A stretch of 64,000 bases of DNA from positions 1-64,000 of the forward strand of contig NZ_LGQZ01000107.1 of assembly GCF_003116015.1 (NCBI RefSeq). Direction: 5' to 3'. Position numbers and translations under genes: made by a program. This DNA is from Azospirillum sp. TSO22-1 (GTDB lineage Bacteria; Pseudomonadota; Alphaproteobacteria; Azospirillales; Azospirillaceae). The notes under the pieces were generated by a model. The model was not told the DNA's origin and ran no database searches. It saw only the letters and a list, made by a program, of their open reading frames with translations. Of the stretch, positions 18,435-27,388 are shown in pieces (within the stretch, counting starts at the first letter, position 1; the number at the start of each line of letters is the position of its first letter).

Positions 18435-20810
18435 TTGGAACAGCTTCCCTCGCCCCACCGCGGCGGCCTGCCGTCGATGCAGTCGGCCTGGCCGGCCGCC
18501 CCGATGCCGTACCAGCCGGGCGCTGCTGACCAGACGCCGCCGGCGGCCGGGCCTGACATGCGCTTCATCGGCCGGGTGCTGGCCGGGCGCAAGTGGATGA
18601 TCCTCGGCCTGATGACGGCGGTGACCGGGCTGACCGCCTTCGGCGTGTCGACGCTGTCGGACACCTACACCTCCGAGGCGCTGCTGCTGGTGGACAGCCG
18701 GCAGGTGCGCATCGTGCGCGAGACCGAGCAGGTGGTCGGCGCCATGCCGGCCGAGGACGCGGCGATCCTCTCGGAGATCGAGATCCTCAAGTCCGACCAC
18801 ATCCTGAAGACGGTGGTCGCCGACCTCGGCCTGATGGGCAATCCCGAGTTCATCAAGCCCGCCAGGGAGGAGGCGCAGGGCGAGCCGCTGGCCGCGCAGG
18901 CGCTGGGCTTCGTCCGGGGCAAGGTCGGCGAGGTCTGGGGCGACGCCCCGCCGGAGCAGGTGAAATCGGCGCTGGACTGGACCGGCGGCTACATCGCCAC
19001 GCTGCGCGAGCGCGAGCAGAAGGCGGAGGAGCCGGCCGGCAACCCCGACCGCATCCTGGAGCGCCTGCACCGCAAGCTCGAGGTCGGCATCGTCGGCCGC
19101 TCGCGCGTGATCCGCATCGCCTACACGGCGAAGAACCCGGAGCTGTCGGCGGCGATCGTCAACGACATCGTCAAGCGCTACATGGAAACCCGCCAGCAGA
19201 TGGACCGCGAGCTGGCGACCGGCGCCATCGCCTGGCTGGACGAGCGCATCACCAAGCTGCGCCAGGAGGTCTCCACCGCCGAGACCGAGGCCGAGCAGTT
19301 CCGCTTCAAGTCCGGCCTGCTGAAGGGCGCCACCGGCCCGCTGGCCGTGCAGTCGTTGGAGCAGACCCGCCTGCGCCTGACCGAGGCCGAGGCCAACCGC
19401 GCCCGCGCCGTGGCGCAGGCCGACGCCCTGGACCGCGCCGTGCGCGCCGGCAACTGGAACGCCATCGGCGGCTCCATCGTGTCGCCGGTGGTGGCGCAGT
19501 TGCGCGCCACGGTGGCCACGCTGCAGACCGAGCTGGCGCAGATCTCCAAGCAGTACGGCCCGCTGCACCCGCGCGTGAAGGAGCTGCAGGCCCGCCTCGG
19601 CGAGGCCACGGGGGCCATGCAGAACGAGATCCGGCGCGAGATCAACGGCGTGCGCGAGTCCGCCAACGTCGCCGTCGAGCAGGAGAAGGCCCTGCGCGAC
19701 ATGATCGAGAAAATGGAGGGCAAGTACGCCGGCAACCTCAGCGACGAGGGCGTCAAGCTGCGCGCGCTGGAGTCCAACACCACCGCCAAGCGCCAGCTGC
19801 TCGAACAGCTGATGGGCCGCCTGGAGGAGGTGAAGGCGCAGCAGGACAACCGCGCCTTCCCCGCCGGCGTCAAGCTGGTGTCGCAGGCCCAGGTGCCGCA
19901 CGAGCCGTCGGGGCCGATGCGGGTGCTGCTGATCGTCGCCGGCTTCTTCGCCTCGATCCTGCTGTCGGTGGTCGCGGTCTTCGCGCTGGAGCTGATGCAG
20001 CGCCGCGTGCACACCCCGGAGGTGATCCGCCGCGTCCTGGGCGCCGCCGCCATCCACGTGGTGCCGCACCACCCGGTCAAGAAGAAGCGGAGCGCGCGCC
20101 TGTACGAGGTGTTCCAGCGCCATCCCTTCTCGCTGTTCAGCGAATCGCTGCGCGCGCTGTTCCGCAACCATCTGGCGGACCTCGGCCCGGTCGGTTCCAT
20201 CGCGGTGGCCTCGGCCCGGCCGCAGGACGGCAAGACCTCGATGAGCCTCGCCATCGCCCAGGTCGCCAGCCAGGCCGGCCGGCGCGTGGTGGTGGTGGAC
20301 ACCGACTTCCGCCGCTCGCGCATCGACCACCTGTTCGACACCGGCGGCAAGGCCGGCCTGTCCGACTGGATCGCCGGCAACGTCGCGCTGGACGAGATCA
20401 TCCACCACAACCCGGAGGTCCCGTTCGCCCTGGTGCCGGCCGGCAAGCTGATGTCCTCGACGCTCGACAAGTTCAACGTGGACTGCGTGATCGAGCTGAT
20501 GGCGGGCCTCAGCCCCCACTTCGACCTGGTGGTCTTCGACACCGCGCCGGTGCTGGCGGTGTCCGACGCCCGGGTGGTGTGCGCGGCGGCGTCCAAGGTG
20601 CTGTTCGTCACCCGCTGGGGCCACACCACCGCCGGCGACTTGCAGGGCGTCGCCGACCTGGGGCCGATCGACTACGAGAAGTTCGTCTGCGTGCTGACCG
20701 ACGTGAACCTGAAGAAGGCGGCGAAGGGCGGCTACGCCGGCCCGTACCGCAACTACGAGGCCACCAAGAAGTACTACGGCGAGCCGACCCGCCTGCGCGC
20801 GGTGCGGTGA
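18435..20810 (+). CDS. Wzc/ExoP-like polysaccharide co-polymerase and BY-kinase
   Basis: This 791-residue inner-membrane protein controls chain length and export of a surface polysaccharide. A first membrane segment (KWMILGLMTAVTGLTAFGV, ~residue 55) opens a Wzz-type periplasmic domain with long coiled coils, closed by a second segment (LLIVAGFFASILLSVVAVFAL, ~residue 505). The cytoplasmic bacterial tyrosine kinase follows, with Walker A SARPQDGKTS (~595), Walker A' VVVVDTDFRRSR and Walker B LVVFDTAP (~700). The C-terminus has a tyrosine cluster (GGYAGPYRNYEATKKYYGE) suited to autophosphorylation. The start is TTG: AAGGAG lies 8 bases upstream, and the next ATG (18477) has no ribosome site. 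No Wzx or Wzy is adjacent, so the rest of the pathway lies elsewhere. Confidence 0.92.
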   Translation: MEQLPSPHRGGLPSMQSAWPAAPMPYQPGAADQTPPAAGPDMRFIGRVLAGRKWMILGLMTAVTGLTAFGVSTLSDTYTSEALLLVDSRQVRIVRETEQVVGAMPAEDAAILSEIEILKSDHILKTVVADLGLMGNPEFIKPAREEAQGEPLAAQALGFVRGKVGEVWGDAPPEQVKSALDWTGGYIATLREREQKAEEPAGNPDRILERLHRKLEVGIVGRSRVIRIAYTAKNPELSAAIVNDIVKRYMETRQQMDRELATGAIAWLDERITKLRQEVSTAETEAEQFRFKSGLLKGATGPLAVQSLEQTRLRLTEAEANRARAVAQADALDRAVRAGNWNAIGGSIVSPVVAQLRATVATLQTELAQISKQYGPLHPRVKELQARLGEATGAMQNEIRREINGVRESANVAVEQEKALRDMIEKMEGKYAGNLSDEGVKLRALESNTTAKRQLLEQLMGRLEEVKAQQDNRAFPAGVKLVSQAQVPHEPSGPMRVLLIVAGFFASILLSVVAVFALELMQRRVHTPEVIRRVLGAAAIHVVPHHPVKKKRSARLYEVFQRHPFSLFSESLRALFRNHLADLGPVGSIAVASARPQDGKTSMSLAIAQVASQAGRRVVVVDTDFRRSRIDHLFDTGGKAGLSDWIAGNVALDEIIHHNPEVPFALVPAGKLMSSTLDKFNVDCVIELMAGLSPHFDLVVFDTAPVLAVSDARVVCAAASKVLFVTRWGHTTAGDLQGVADLGPIDYEKFVCVLTDVNLKKAAKGGYAGPYRNYEATKKYYGEPTRLRAVR

Positions 20811-20816
20811 TCATTA

Positions 20817-20918
20817 AGCCCCTCCCCCCTCGCGGGGGAGGGGTTTGGGGAGAGGGGGAAAGTTACCTTTTACCACCCTCTCCCCCAACCCCTCTCCCGT
20901 CAAGGGAGAGGGGCTTTC
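20817..20918. repeat. GC-rich double-hairpin repeat, copy 3
   Basis: CCCCTCCCCCCTCGCGGGGGAGGGG forms a nearly perfect hairpin. A second one follows: CCCCTCTCCCGTCAAGGGAGAGGGG-type arms, with TTTCC after it. It fills the 129-bp gap between the tyrosine-kinase and GH10 genes and may terminate or process the transcript. It is related to copies near 5.3, 10.9, 30.2 and 36.4 kb but has CCCCTCTC-type arms. Confidence 0.65.
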
Positions 20919-20939
20919 CGTTTCTAGAGGAGCCCCCAC

Positions 20940-22169
20940 ATGGACACCTCCTTCAGCCGCCGCGACCTGTTCGGCGTGCTGGCCGGCGTGCTGTGGACCG
21001 CCGGCTGCGCCCAGGCCTTCGACGGCGAGGCGCTGCAGCCGCCGCTGGTGCCGGTCGCCGGGCCGGGGCCGACCCTGCGCGACATCTGCCGCAGCCGCGG
21101 CATCCGCCACGGCGCCGCCCGCGACCACGTCGTCCTGCCCGACGATCCCGAACTCGACCGGCTGATGGCGCAGGAATGCGATCTCGTGGTGCCGGAGAAC
21201 GGCGGCAAGTGGGCGGTGCTGCAACCGCAGGAGGGCAATTGGGACTGGCGCCGCTTCGACCGCGCCGTCGCCGACGCCCGCGCCATTGGCGCCGTCCCTG
21301 CCTGGCACTGCATGCTGTGGCAGCACATGGGCATGCCTGAGTACATGAAGCTGCCCATCGGCCGCATGCCCGAGCTGCGCATCGGCGAGCCCGCCTACTT
21401 CTCCCCCGAGGGCACACTGGCGCCGGAGAACCACTGGCGGCGCTTCACCGGCTACGCCGCCGCGGTGCGCGAGCGTTACGGCGACGCGTTCTGGCGCATC
21501 GACGTCGCCAACGAGGTCTTCTTCTGGGAGACCGGATCCTCCCACCCGCACCAGCAGGACGCGCACGGCTTCCGCCGCGGCATGTGGTGGGTGGCGGCCG
21601 GCGGGGACAGGGGGCCGGAGTGGCTCGACCCGTTCTTCCACCACGCGCGCCGGACCTTCCCCTCGGCCAAGCTGGTGATCAACGACTTCGGCATCGAGCT
21701 GGCGGAGGGCTGGCAACAGCGCAAGCGCGCCTACCTGCTGCGCTGGCTGACCGACGCGGTGAAGCGCGGCGTGCCCATCGACGGGCTGGGCCTGCAGAGC
21801 CACCTGTTCGCCGGCAAGCCCTACGACCGCGACGGCATGCGGACGTTCCTGCGCGCGGTGGACAAGCTGGGCATCCCGGTCCACGTCACCGAGCTGGACG
21901 TCGACGAGCGGCACCTGCCCCGCCACTGGAGCCGCGAGGACAAGGACCGCGCCATCGCCTGGACGGCGCAGGAGTACCTGCGCGACGTGGCGGCCAACGC
22001 CACCCTCGTCGAGGTGACGTGGTGGCACCTGCGCTCCGACCTCAACTGGCTGGCGTCGGAGCTGCGCGAGCTGAAGCCCAACCCTTCGCCCTTCGACGCC
22101 ACCTCGCAGCCGCTGCCGCTCTACCACGCCGCCGCCCGCGCGCTGGAGGGCGCGGCGCGGCGGGCGTGA
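20940..22169 (+). CDS. GH10 endo-beta-1,4-glycanase (xylanase family), exported
   Basis: This 409-residue glycoside hydrolase family 10 enzyme belongs to a family that retains configuration while cutting beta-1,4-xylan or similar chains. The N-terminus SRRDLFGVLAGVLWTAGC combines a Tat-like twin arginine with a possible but poor lipobox cysteine, so export is likely. Catalytic landmarks are WHCMLWQHMG (substrate cleft), the acid/base in DVANEVFFWE (~residue 190) and the nucleophile in HVTELDVDE (~residue 320). It follows the Wzc-type kinase, and GH10 enzymes in such clusters trim or release the host's own exopolysaccharide. That role is inferred; plant xylan degradation is the alternative, supported by the CBM60-bearing GH5 enzyme nearby. 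Confidence 0.9.
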   Translation: MDTSFSRRDLFGVLAGVLWTAGCAQAFDGEALQPPLVPVAGPGPTLRDICRSRGIRHGAARDHVVLPDDPELDRLMAQECDLVVPENGGKWAVLQPQEGNWDWRRFDRAVADARAIGAVPAWHCMLWQHMGMPEYMKLPIGRMPELRIGEPAYFSPEGTLAPENHWRRFTGYAAAVRERYGDAFWRIDVANEVFFWETGSSHPHQQDAHGFRRGMWWVAAGGDRGPEWLDPFFHHARRTFPSAKLVINDFGIELAEGWQQRKRAYLLRWLTDAVKRGVPIDGLGLQSHLFAGKPYDRDGMRTFLRAVDKLGIPVHVTELDVDERHLPRHWSREDKDRAIAWTAQEYLRDVAANATLVEVTWWHLRSDLNWLASELRELKPNPSPFDATSQPLPLYHAAARALEGAARRA

Positions 22170-22296
22170 CGGGGTAACCCGGGGGCTCCCCTACCCCTCT
22201 CGATTTCGCCGCTCCGGTGCTCCACGAGAGGGACGCAGCCGGCGCGAGAGGCTCCCATTTAAGGTTGCATCGGCGAATTCGCACGAGAGGCAGACC

Positions 22297-23217
22297 GTGA
22301 GCACCCAGAGCGGCCATCATCTTGTCGAGCGTTACAAGAGGAAGTTCGGCCTTTCCCCGCAGCATCCGCTGAACGAGCAGATGGTGCTCGGCCACTGGGA
22401 CCTGGAGCGCCGGCTGGCCGGCGAACTGCTGGCCTCCAGCCCGGAGACCCGCTGGGACGTGTTCGAGCGCTGCTACACCACGCTGTACAGCGAGTGCCCC
22501 TGGCTGAACGACGGGGTCGACACCTCGGACCACGACGACGACCTCGACTTCGGGCACTTCCTCAAGCTGCTGGACGGCGTGCAGGACGTCTACGAGATCG
22601 GCTCGGGCAAGGCGCGCCTGCTCAGCTACCTGGCGCGGCACGGCCTGCGCTGCGTCGCCACGGAGATCACCCGCGAGCGCGGCGCCCGCTACGTCGATCC
22701 TCAGGCCACCGTGCAGTGGCGCACCACCGACGGCGTCAACCTGACGACGTTCGAGCGGCCCGGCAGCTTCGACGCGGTGATCTCCACCCACGTCATCGAG
22801 CACTACCACCCCGACGATTTCCTGCCGCATCTGAGGAACGTGCACGCGCTGCTGCGCCCGGAGGGACGCTACGTCTTCAGCATGCCGCACAAGTTCGCCG
22901 GCCCGATGGACCTGTCGGAGGTGTTCGGCCTGTACGAGGCGGTGTGCATGCACCTGCGCGAGTACACCTGGGCCGAGACCGTCACCGCCTGCCGCAAGGC
23001 CGGCTTCACCCGGATGGAGGCGGTCTACGTGGCACCCCGCGGCCTGCGCCGCCGGCTGCCGGTGAAAAGCTTCTCCGGCCCCGGCTACCTCGCCTACGCG
23101 CGCGCGGTGGAGGCGATGCTCGGCCTGCTGCCGGTCGGCGTGCGGCACGCCGTCGCCAAGCGCGGCTCCGCCTTCCTGTTCCGCCCCGAGGTCTTCATGG
23201 TCGCCCATAAAGGCTGA
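22297..23217 (+). CDS. Class I SAM-dependent methyltransferase
   Basis: This is a 306-residue methyltransferase (Methyltransf_11/23 type). The SAM-binding motif is VYEIGSGKARLLSYLA at about residue 103, the acidic residue of motif II is in CVATEIT, and motif IV is FDAVISTHVIEHYHPDDF near 160. The N-terminal ~90 residues and the basic C-terminal region (PRGLRRRLPVKSF) are unassigned. The start is GTG at 22297, with GAGAGG upstream. It follows the GH10 gene by 127 bp and is bounded downstream by a strong terminator, so it closes the exopolysaccharide group. O-methylation of a sugar residue is a reasonable guess only. Confidence 0.8.
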   Translation: MSTQSGHHLVERYKRKFGLSPQHPLNEQMVLGHWDLERRLAGELLASSPETRWDVFERCYTTLYSECPWLNDGVDTSDHDDDLDFGHFLKLLDGVQDVYEIGSGKARLLSYLARHGLRCVATEITRERGARYVDPQATVQWRTTDGVNLTTFERPGSFDAVISTHVIEHYHPDDFLPHLRNVHALLRPEGRYVFSMPHKFAGPMDLSEVFGLYEAVCMHLREYTWAETVTACRKAGFTRMEAVYVAPRGLRRRLPVKSFSGPGYLAYARAVEAMLGLLPVGVRHAVAKRGSAFLFRPEVFMVAHKG

Positions 23218-23551
23218 CGCGCGGACCGCAAGGCCGGCCGGACGCCATCCCGTCCGGCCGGCCTTTGCGCCGTTAACCGTAATGACCCTTTAAAGGCAAG
23301 TGTCCACACCGCTTCGAGGCGCTGCGGAACAGGCGGCGGCCCTCACCTCACGCCGTGCTGTGACCAAAAAAGGCGCGGAAATCCTGGCCTGAACACCACA
23401 CCGTGGCAAATCCGCCATAGCAAAGCGCCGTCGCTCCAGCCCCTTTTTTACCACAACTTCGAGCTGCTTTTTCCTAAAATTTGAAAGATCGCGTTAACCA
23501 TTGGGGTCCAGTCTGCCCTCACCCGATCAACGGAAAGAAGGGCATAGACCC
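23218..23551. other. Intergenic region before the GH5 gene
   Basis: This 334-bp gap holds a strong terminator at its left end. The right half is unusually AT-rich for this genome (around 23430-23500, with TTTTTTA and CCTAAAATTTGAAAG), which is probably the promoter of the secreted GH5 protein. I could not assign clean -35/-10 boxes. No gene is seen. Confidence 0.5.
23230..23266 (+). terminator. Rho-independent terminator after the methyltransferase
   Basis: A perfect 15-bp stem (AAGGCCGGCCGGACG / CGTCCGGCCGGCCTT) encloses a 6-base loop, 12 bases after the stop codon. The following T tract is short, as is common in GC-rich genomes. Confidence 0.8.
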
Positions 23552-26014
23552 ATGGCCACCACCTCGACCAAGTTCGTCATCAACGCCTATGGCCAGTCCG
23601 CTGGGGGCGTGTTCCCCCACCTGCGCCTGCTGGTCGATGGCAAGGAGGTCGGTCAGGCGACCGTGAGCGCCACCAGCCCGACCGCCTACACCTTCACCGC
23701 CGATGTCGAGGCTTCGCAGGCCCACAAGGTGCAGGTCCATTACGACAACGACGCCACCGTGAACGGCCAGGACCGCAACCTGTACGTCAAGTCGATCTCG
23801 GTGAACGGCAACACGCTGGCGCCGACCCAGGCCACCTACGACCGCTACGCGCTGGACGGCAAGGACGTCGTCGCCGGGCAGGAAGGCATGTGGTGGGAGG
23901 GCGCGCTGACCTTCAGCACCCCGTCCAGCTATTACCCGGCCCCGGTCGTCACCAACCCGACGCCCCCGGCCACCGGTGCCTCGACCATCGTCGTCAACGC
24001 GCAGGCCAACGTCGCCAACGGCGTCGGCGCGCACTTCAACCTGCTGGTCGATGGCGTGAAGGTTGGCGAGGGCACCGCCTCCGCCACCGCCAAGGACTAC
24101 AGCTTCACCACCAACGCCACCGCCGGCGCCGGCCACAAGGTGCAGGTCCAGTACGACAACGACATGGCCGGCCGCGACCTGATCGTCAACAAGGTCACCA
24201 TCAACGGCCACGCCCACACGGCGACCGACAGCATCGTCACCTATGACAAGGGCGCGCTCGACGGCAAGGACGTCACCGCCGGCCAGTCCGGCATGTGGTG
24301 GAACGGCACGCTGGTGTTCAACGCCCCGGCCAGCGACTTCCCGGCCGGCAGCACGCCCACCACTCCGACCACGCCCACCACCCCGACCACGCCGTCGCTG
24401 ACGGTGAGCGACGTGACGGTGACCGAGCCGGGCATGACCACCGGCGGCACCGGCATCGCGCCGGGCTTCCTGTCCACCAAGGGCAGCCAGATCATCGACA
24501 GCGCCGGCAACGCGGTGAAGCTGACCGGCGTCAACTGGTTCGGCGCCGAGGGTTACGCCTTCGCCCCGCAGGGCCTGTGGATGGACAGCTACCAGAACCA
24601 CATGGACAAGATGAAGGAGCTGGGCTTCAACGTCATCCGCCTGCCCTGGTCCGACGCCATGCTGGACGCCGGCCGCATGCCGACCGGCATCGATTACTCG
24701 AAGAACCCGGATCTCGCCGGCAAGACCTCGCTGGAGGTCTTCGACAAGATCATCGACTACGCCGACAAGATCGGCATGAAGATCATCCTCGACCATCACC
24801 GTTCGGGTGACGGCGCCTCGGCCAACGAGAACGGCCTGTGGTACACCGACGCGTACCCGGAATCGAAGATGATCGCCAACTGGAAGATGCTGGCCCAGCG
24901 CTACGCCGGCAACGACGCGGTGGTCGGCGCCGACCTGCACAACGAGCCGCACGGCTCGGCCACCTGGGGCACCGGCAGCGCCTCCACCGACTGGGCCCGC
25001 GCCGCGGAGCGCATCGGCGACGCCATCCAGACCGTCAACAAGGACTGGCTGATGATCGTCGAGGGCGTCGAGGTCGTCGGCTCCAACTGGTACTGGTGGG
25101 GCGGCAACCTGCTGAACGAGGCCAACTACCAGGTCAAGTTCGACACGCCGAACAAGCTGGTCTACTCGGTGCACGACTACGGCCCGTCGCTGTACATGCA
25201 GAGCTGGTTCCAGGCCTCCAACTTCCCGAACAACATGCCGGCGAAGTGGGACCAGATGTGGGGCCACTTCCTGAAGGACAACGAGAGCCCGATCCTCGTC
25301 GGCGAGTACGGCTCGAAGATGCAGACGGCGATCGACCAGAAGTGGATGCCGGCGCTGGTCAAGTACATGAACGGCGACTGGGACGGCAACGGCACCATCG
25401 ACCTGGCCGCCGGCCAGCAGGGTGCGAGCTGGACCTACTGGGCCTGGAGCCCGGGGTCGGGCGACACCGGCGGCATCATGACCGACAACTGGCAGGTCGA
25501 CTACACCAAGTACAACGCCATCAAGGACGGCCTGTTCAAGGGCTCGACCGCCACGCCGGGCCAGACCGACGCGGTGTTCACGGTGAAGCTGTCGGCTGCC
25601 TCGACCGGCACGGTCAAGGTGAATTACGCCACGGTGGACGGCACCGCCAAGGCCGGCTCCGACTACACCGCCGCCTCCGGCACGCTGACCTTCAACCCGG
25701 GCGAGACCTCCAAGACGGTGGCCGTCAAGGTGCTGGGCGACAGCGTGAGCGAGGGTGCCGAGACCTTCTCGCTGAAGCTCTCCGCCCCGACCTCGGCGAC
25801 GCTGGCCGACGACACCGGTGTGGGCACCATCAACCAGGCAGCGTCCGCGGCCGCCGCGTCGGTGGAGCAGTTCCTGGTGGCCCAGGCCGCCCAGGAGGCC
25901 CCGGCGGCCACCCACGACGCGACGCTGGCGTCCGCCGCCTCCACCCTGCCCGCGGGCATGGAGGCCTTCCACATCGACGCCCTGCACGACGTCGATCCGA
26001 TCTACACCCACTAA
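23552..26014 (+). CDS. CBM60-CBM60-GH5 glycanase nested in a Calx-beta domain
   Basis: This is an 820-residue modular extracellular glycanase. Two ~115-residue repeats (about 5-120 and 145-260) resemble calcium-dependent CBM60 modules that bind xylan/cellulose-type chains, each ending in a GMWW tryptophan patch. A TPTTPTTP linker (~268-280) precedes SLTVSDVTVTEPG (~281). The GH5 catalytic domain spans ~305-660, with acid/base in DLHNEPHG and nucleophile in LVGEYGSK. From ~670 the sequence resumes as DAVFTVKLSAASTG...VNYATVDGTAKAGSDY, the rest of a Calx-beta domain. There is no N-terminal signal peptide, so type I secretion via the C-terminal ~60 residues is likely. ATG 23552 has AAAGAAGGG about 10 bases upstream. 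Confidence 0.85.
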   Translation: MATTSTKFVINAYGQSAGGVFPHLRLLVDGKEVGQATVSATSPTAYTFTADVEASQAHKVQVHYDNDATVNGQDRNLYVKSISVNGNTLAPTQATYDRYALDGKDVVAGQEGMWWEGALTFSTPSSYYPAPVVTNPTPPATGASTIVVNAQANVANGVGAHFNLLVDGVKVGEGTASATAKDYSFTTNATAGAGHKVQVQYDNDMAGRDLIVNKVTINGHAHTATDSIVTYDKGALDGKDVTAGQSGMWWNGTLVFNAPASDFPAGSTPTTPTTPTTPTTPSLTVSDVTVTEPGMTTGGTGIAPGFLSTKGSQIIDSAGNAVKLTGVNWFGAEGYAFAPQGLWMDSYQNHMDKMKELGFNVIRLPWSDAMLDAGRMPTGIDYSKNPDLAGKTSLEVFDKIIDYADKIGMKIILDHHRSGDGASANENGLWYTDAYPESKMIANWKMLAQRYAGNDAVVGADLHNEPHGSATWGTGSASTDWARAAERIGDAIQTVNKDWLMIVEGVEVVGSNWYWWGGNLLNEANYQVKFDTPNKLVYSVHDYGPSLYMQSWFQASNFPNNMPAKWDQMWGHFLKDNESPILVGEYGSKMQTAIDQKWMPALVKYMNGDWDGNGTIDLAAGQQGASWTYWAWSPGSGDTGGIMTDNWQVDYTKYNAIKDGLFKGSTATPGQTDAVFTVKLSAASTGTVKVNYATVDGTAKAGSDYTAASGTLTFNPGETSKTVAVKVLGDSVSEGAETFSLKLSAPTSATLADDTGVGTINQAASAAAASVEQFLVAQAAQEAPAATHDATLASAASTLPAGMEAFHIDALHDVDPIYTH
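24353..24392 (+). repeat. Thr/Pro-coding tandem repeat linker
   Basis: Short direct repeats of CCCACCAC(T/C)CCGACCACG encode the (TPT)n linker between the CBM60 modules and the catalytic region of the GH5 protein. Such tracts can vary in copy number. Confidence 0.6.
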
Positions 26015-26031
26015 ACGCGGGCAACCGCAGG

Positions 26032-26064
26032 AGGGCCGGCAGCTCCAGGGCTGCCGGCCCTTTT
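26032..26064. terminator. Terminator between convergent GH5 and rsmB genes
   Basis: A perfect 12-bp stem AGGGCCGGCAGC / GCTGCCGGCCCT with a 6-base loop is followed by TTTT on the plus strand. It sits 17 bases after the GH5 stop and just beyond the stop of the convergent rsmB, so it could serve both. Confidence 0.8.
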
Positions 26065-26065
26065 C

Positions 26066-27388
26066 CTATGCGGTCTCCTCGTCCTCGCCCTTGCGCTCCA
26101 GCACGGCGGCGAAGAAGCCGTCGGTGTCGTGCCTGGCCGGCATCAGGCGCAGGTACGGCCCCTCGGCCGGCGGGGTGCCGTGGTTCTCCTCGGCCCACAC
26201 CTCGGCGACCGGCTTCACCGTGAAGTCCGGGTGCGTCTCCAGGAAGGCCGCCACCTGGTTCTCGTTCTCCTCGGCCAGCAGCGAGCAGGTGGCGTAGACC
26301 AGCCGCCCGCCCGGCTTCACCAGCCGCGCCGCGCTGTCCAGGATGTTCGCCTGCAGCGGCAGCAACTGTTCCAGCCCCGGCCCGAGCTGGCGCCAGCGGC
26401 TGTCCGGGTTGCGCCGCCACGTGCCGGTGCCGGAGCACGGGGCGTCCACCAGCACGCGGTCGAACTTGCGCTTGTGGCGCTTGACCCAGGGATCGCGCTC
26501 GCTGGTCAGCGGGTGCGCCTCGATGTTGTGCAGGCCGGCGCGGCGGAAGCGCTCGGCCGCCCGCTTCAGCCGCTTGTCGAGCACGTCGCAGGCGACCACC
26601 CGGCCCTTGTTGTTCATCAGCGCCGCCATGGCCAGCGTCTTGCCGCCGGCCCCGGCGCAGAAATCCACCACCTGGTGCCCCGGCTTCGGCGACACCGCGA
26701 AGGCGACGAGCTGCGAGCCCTCGTCCTGGATCTCCACCAGCCCGTTCTTGAAGGCGTCGGTCGCTGCCAGCGCCGGCCGCCCCTTGACCCGCAGGCCGAG
26801 CGGCGACCACGGCGTGTCCTCCGCCGCGATGCCCGCCTTCTCCAGCGCCTTCTTCGCGCTCTCGCGGTTGGCCTTCACCGGATTGATGCGCAGGTCGAGG
26901 GGGGCGGCGTCCAAGAGCGCCGTCATCTCCCGCTCGAAGCGGTCGCCCAGCGCGCCGCGCATCGGCTGCTCGGCCCAGGGCGGGCACTCGACGCGCACGC
27001 ACTCGGGCATCGCCGGGTGCTCCAGCGTGTGGGTGTCCAGCGCGTGGACCAGCGTCTTCTCGTCCGGCGCCAGCGCGGGCGGCGCGAACTTGCCGCCGCT
27101 GAACAGCTCGTCCACGGTGGCGGCGCGCTTGCCGTCGGCCAGGATGGCGTTGGCGATGACGCGGGCGCGCGGGTCGGCCTCGTGCCCTTCCTTCTCCAGC
27201 CACCAGCCGAGCCGGGCGTGGCGGCGCAGGATGGCGTAGACGGTCTCGGCCACCGCGCTGCGGTCCTTGGCGCCGATGAAGCGGCGGGCGCGGAAGAACG
27301 CGCTCATCACCGCGTCGGCGGGACGGGGGGTGGCGTCGATCTCGGTCAACAGGTCGATCACCGCCTGGAGGCGGGCAGCGGGCGTCAT
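26066..27388 (-). CDS. rsmB: RsmB/NOP-family rRNA (cytosine-5) methyltransferase
   Basis: This 440-residue SAM-dependent RNA m5C methyltransferase is likely to modify 16S rRNA. The N-terminal ~140 residues are a NusB-like/PUA-type RNA-binding region. SAM motif I is VVDFCAGAGGKTLAMAAL at about residue 240. The two catalytic cysteines are in VDAPCSGTGTWRRNPD (~315) and YATCSLL (~370), as in the RsmB/NSUN family. In many alphaproteobacteria this gene neighbours guaB, as it nearly does here on the same strand, with three opposite-strand genes between them. The exact target position is not determinable. Confidence 0.92.
   Translation of the reverse strand: MTPAARLQAVIDLLTEIDATPRPADAVMSAFFRARRFIGAKDRSAVAETVYAILRRHARLGWWLEKEGHEADPRARVIANAILADGKRAATVDELFSGGKFAPPALAPDEKTLVHALDTHTLEHPAMPECVRVECPPWAEQPMRGALGDRFEREMTALLDAAPLDLRINPVKANRESAKKALEKAGIAAEDTPWSPLGLRVKGRPALAATDAFKNGLVEIQDEGSQLVAFAVSPKPGHQVVDFCAGAGGKTLAMAALMNNKGRVVACDVLDKRLKRAAERFRRAGLHNIEAHPLTSERDPWVKRHKRKFDRVLVDAPCSGTGTWRRNPDSRWRQLGPGLEQLLPLQANILDSAARLVKPGGRLVYATCSLLAEENENQVAAFLETHPDFTVKPVAEVWAEENHGTPPAEGPYLRLMPARHDTDGFFAAVLERKGEDEETA

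Noticed and set aside
16941..20624. Minus-strand open frame of over 1200 codons
   Set aside because: It runs antisense to the WecG-like and Wzc-like genes and into another frame of the helicase; the composition is low-complexity (HQDR-rich) with no motif. It is a GC-bias artefact.
22195..22232. Inverted repeat CCCTCTCG / CGAGAGGG after the GH10 gene
   Set aside because: The 8-bp arms are separated by 22 bases with no T run; it could be a degenerate relative of the dispersed repeats but is too weak to annotate.
24353..24392. Tandem repeats considered as a CRISPR-like or regulatory array
   Set aside because: The unit is about 9-18 bases, in frame, and encodes a Thr/Pro linker; there are no spacers and no cas genes anywhere in the window.
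23519..26011. Minus-strand open frame of 830 codons opposite the GH5 gene
   Set aside because: It is antisense to a multi-domain glycanase with clear catalytic motifs; no ribosome site and no recognisable domain.
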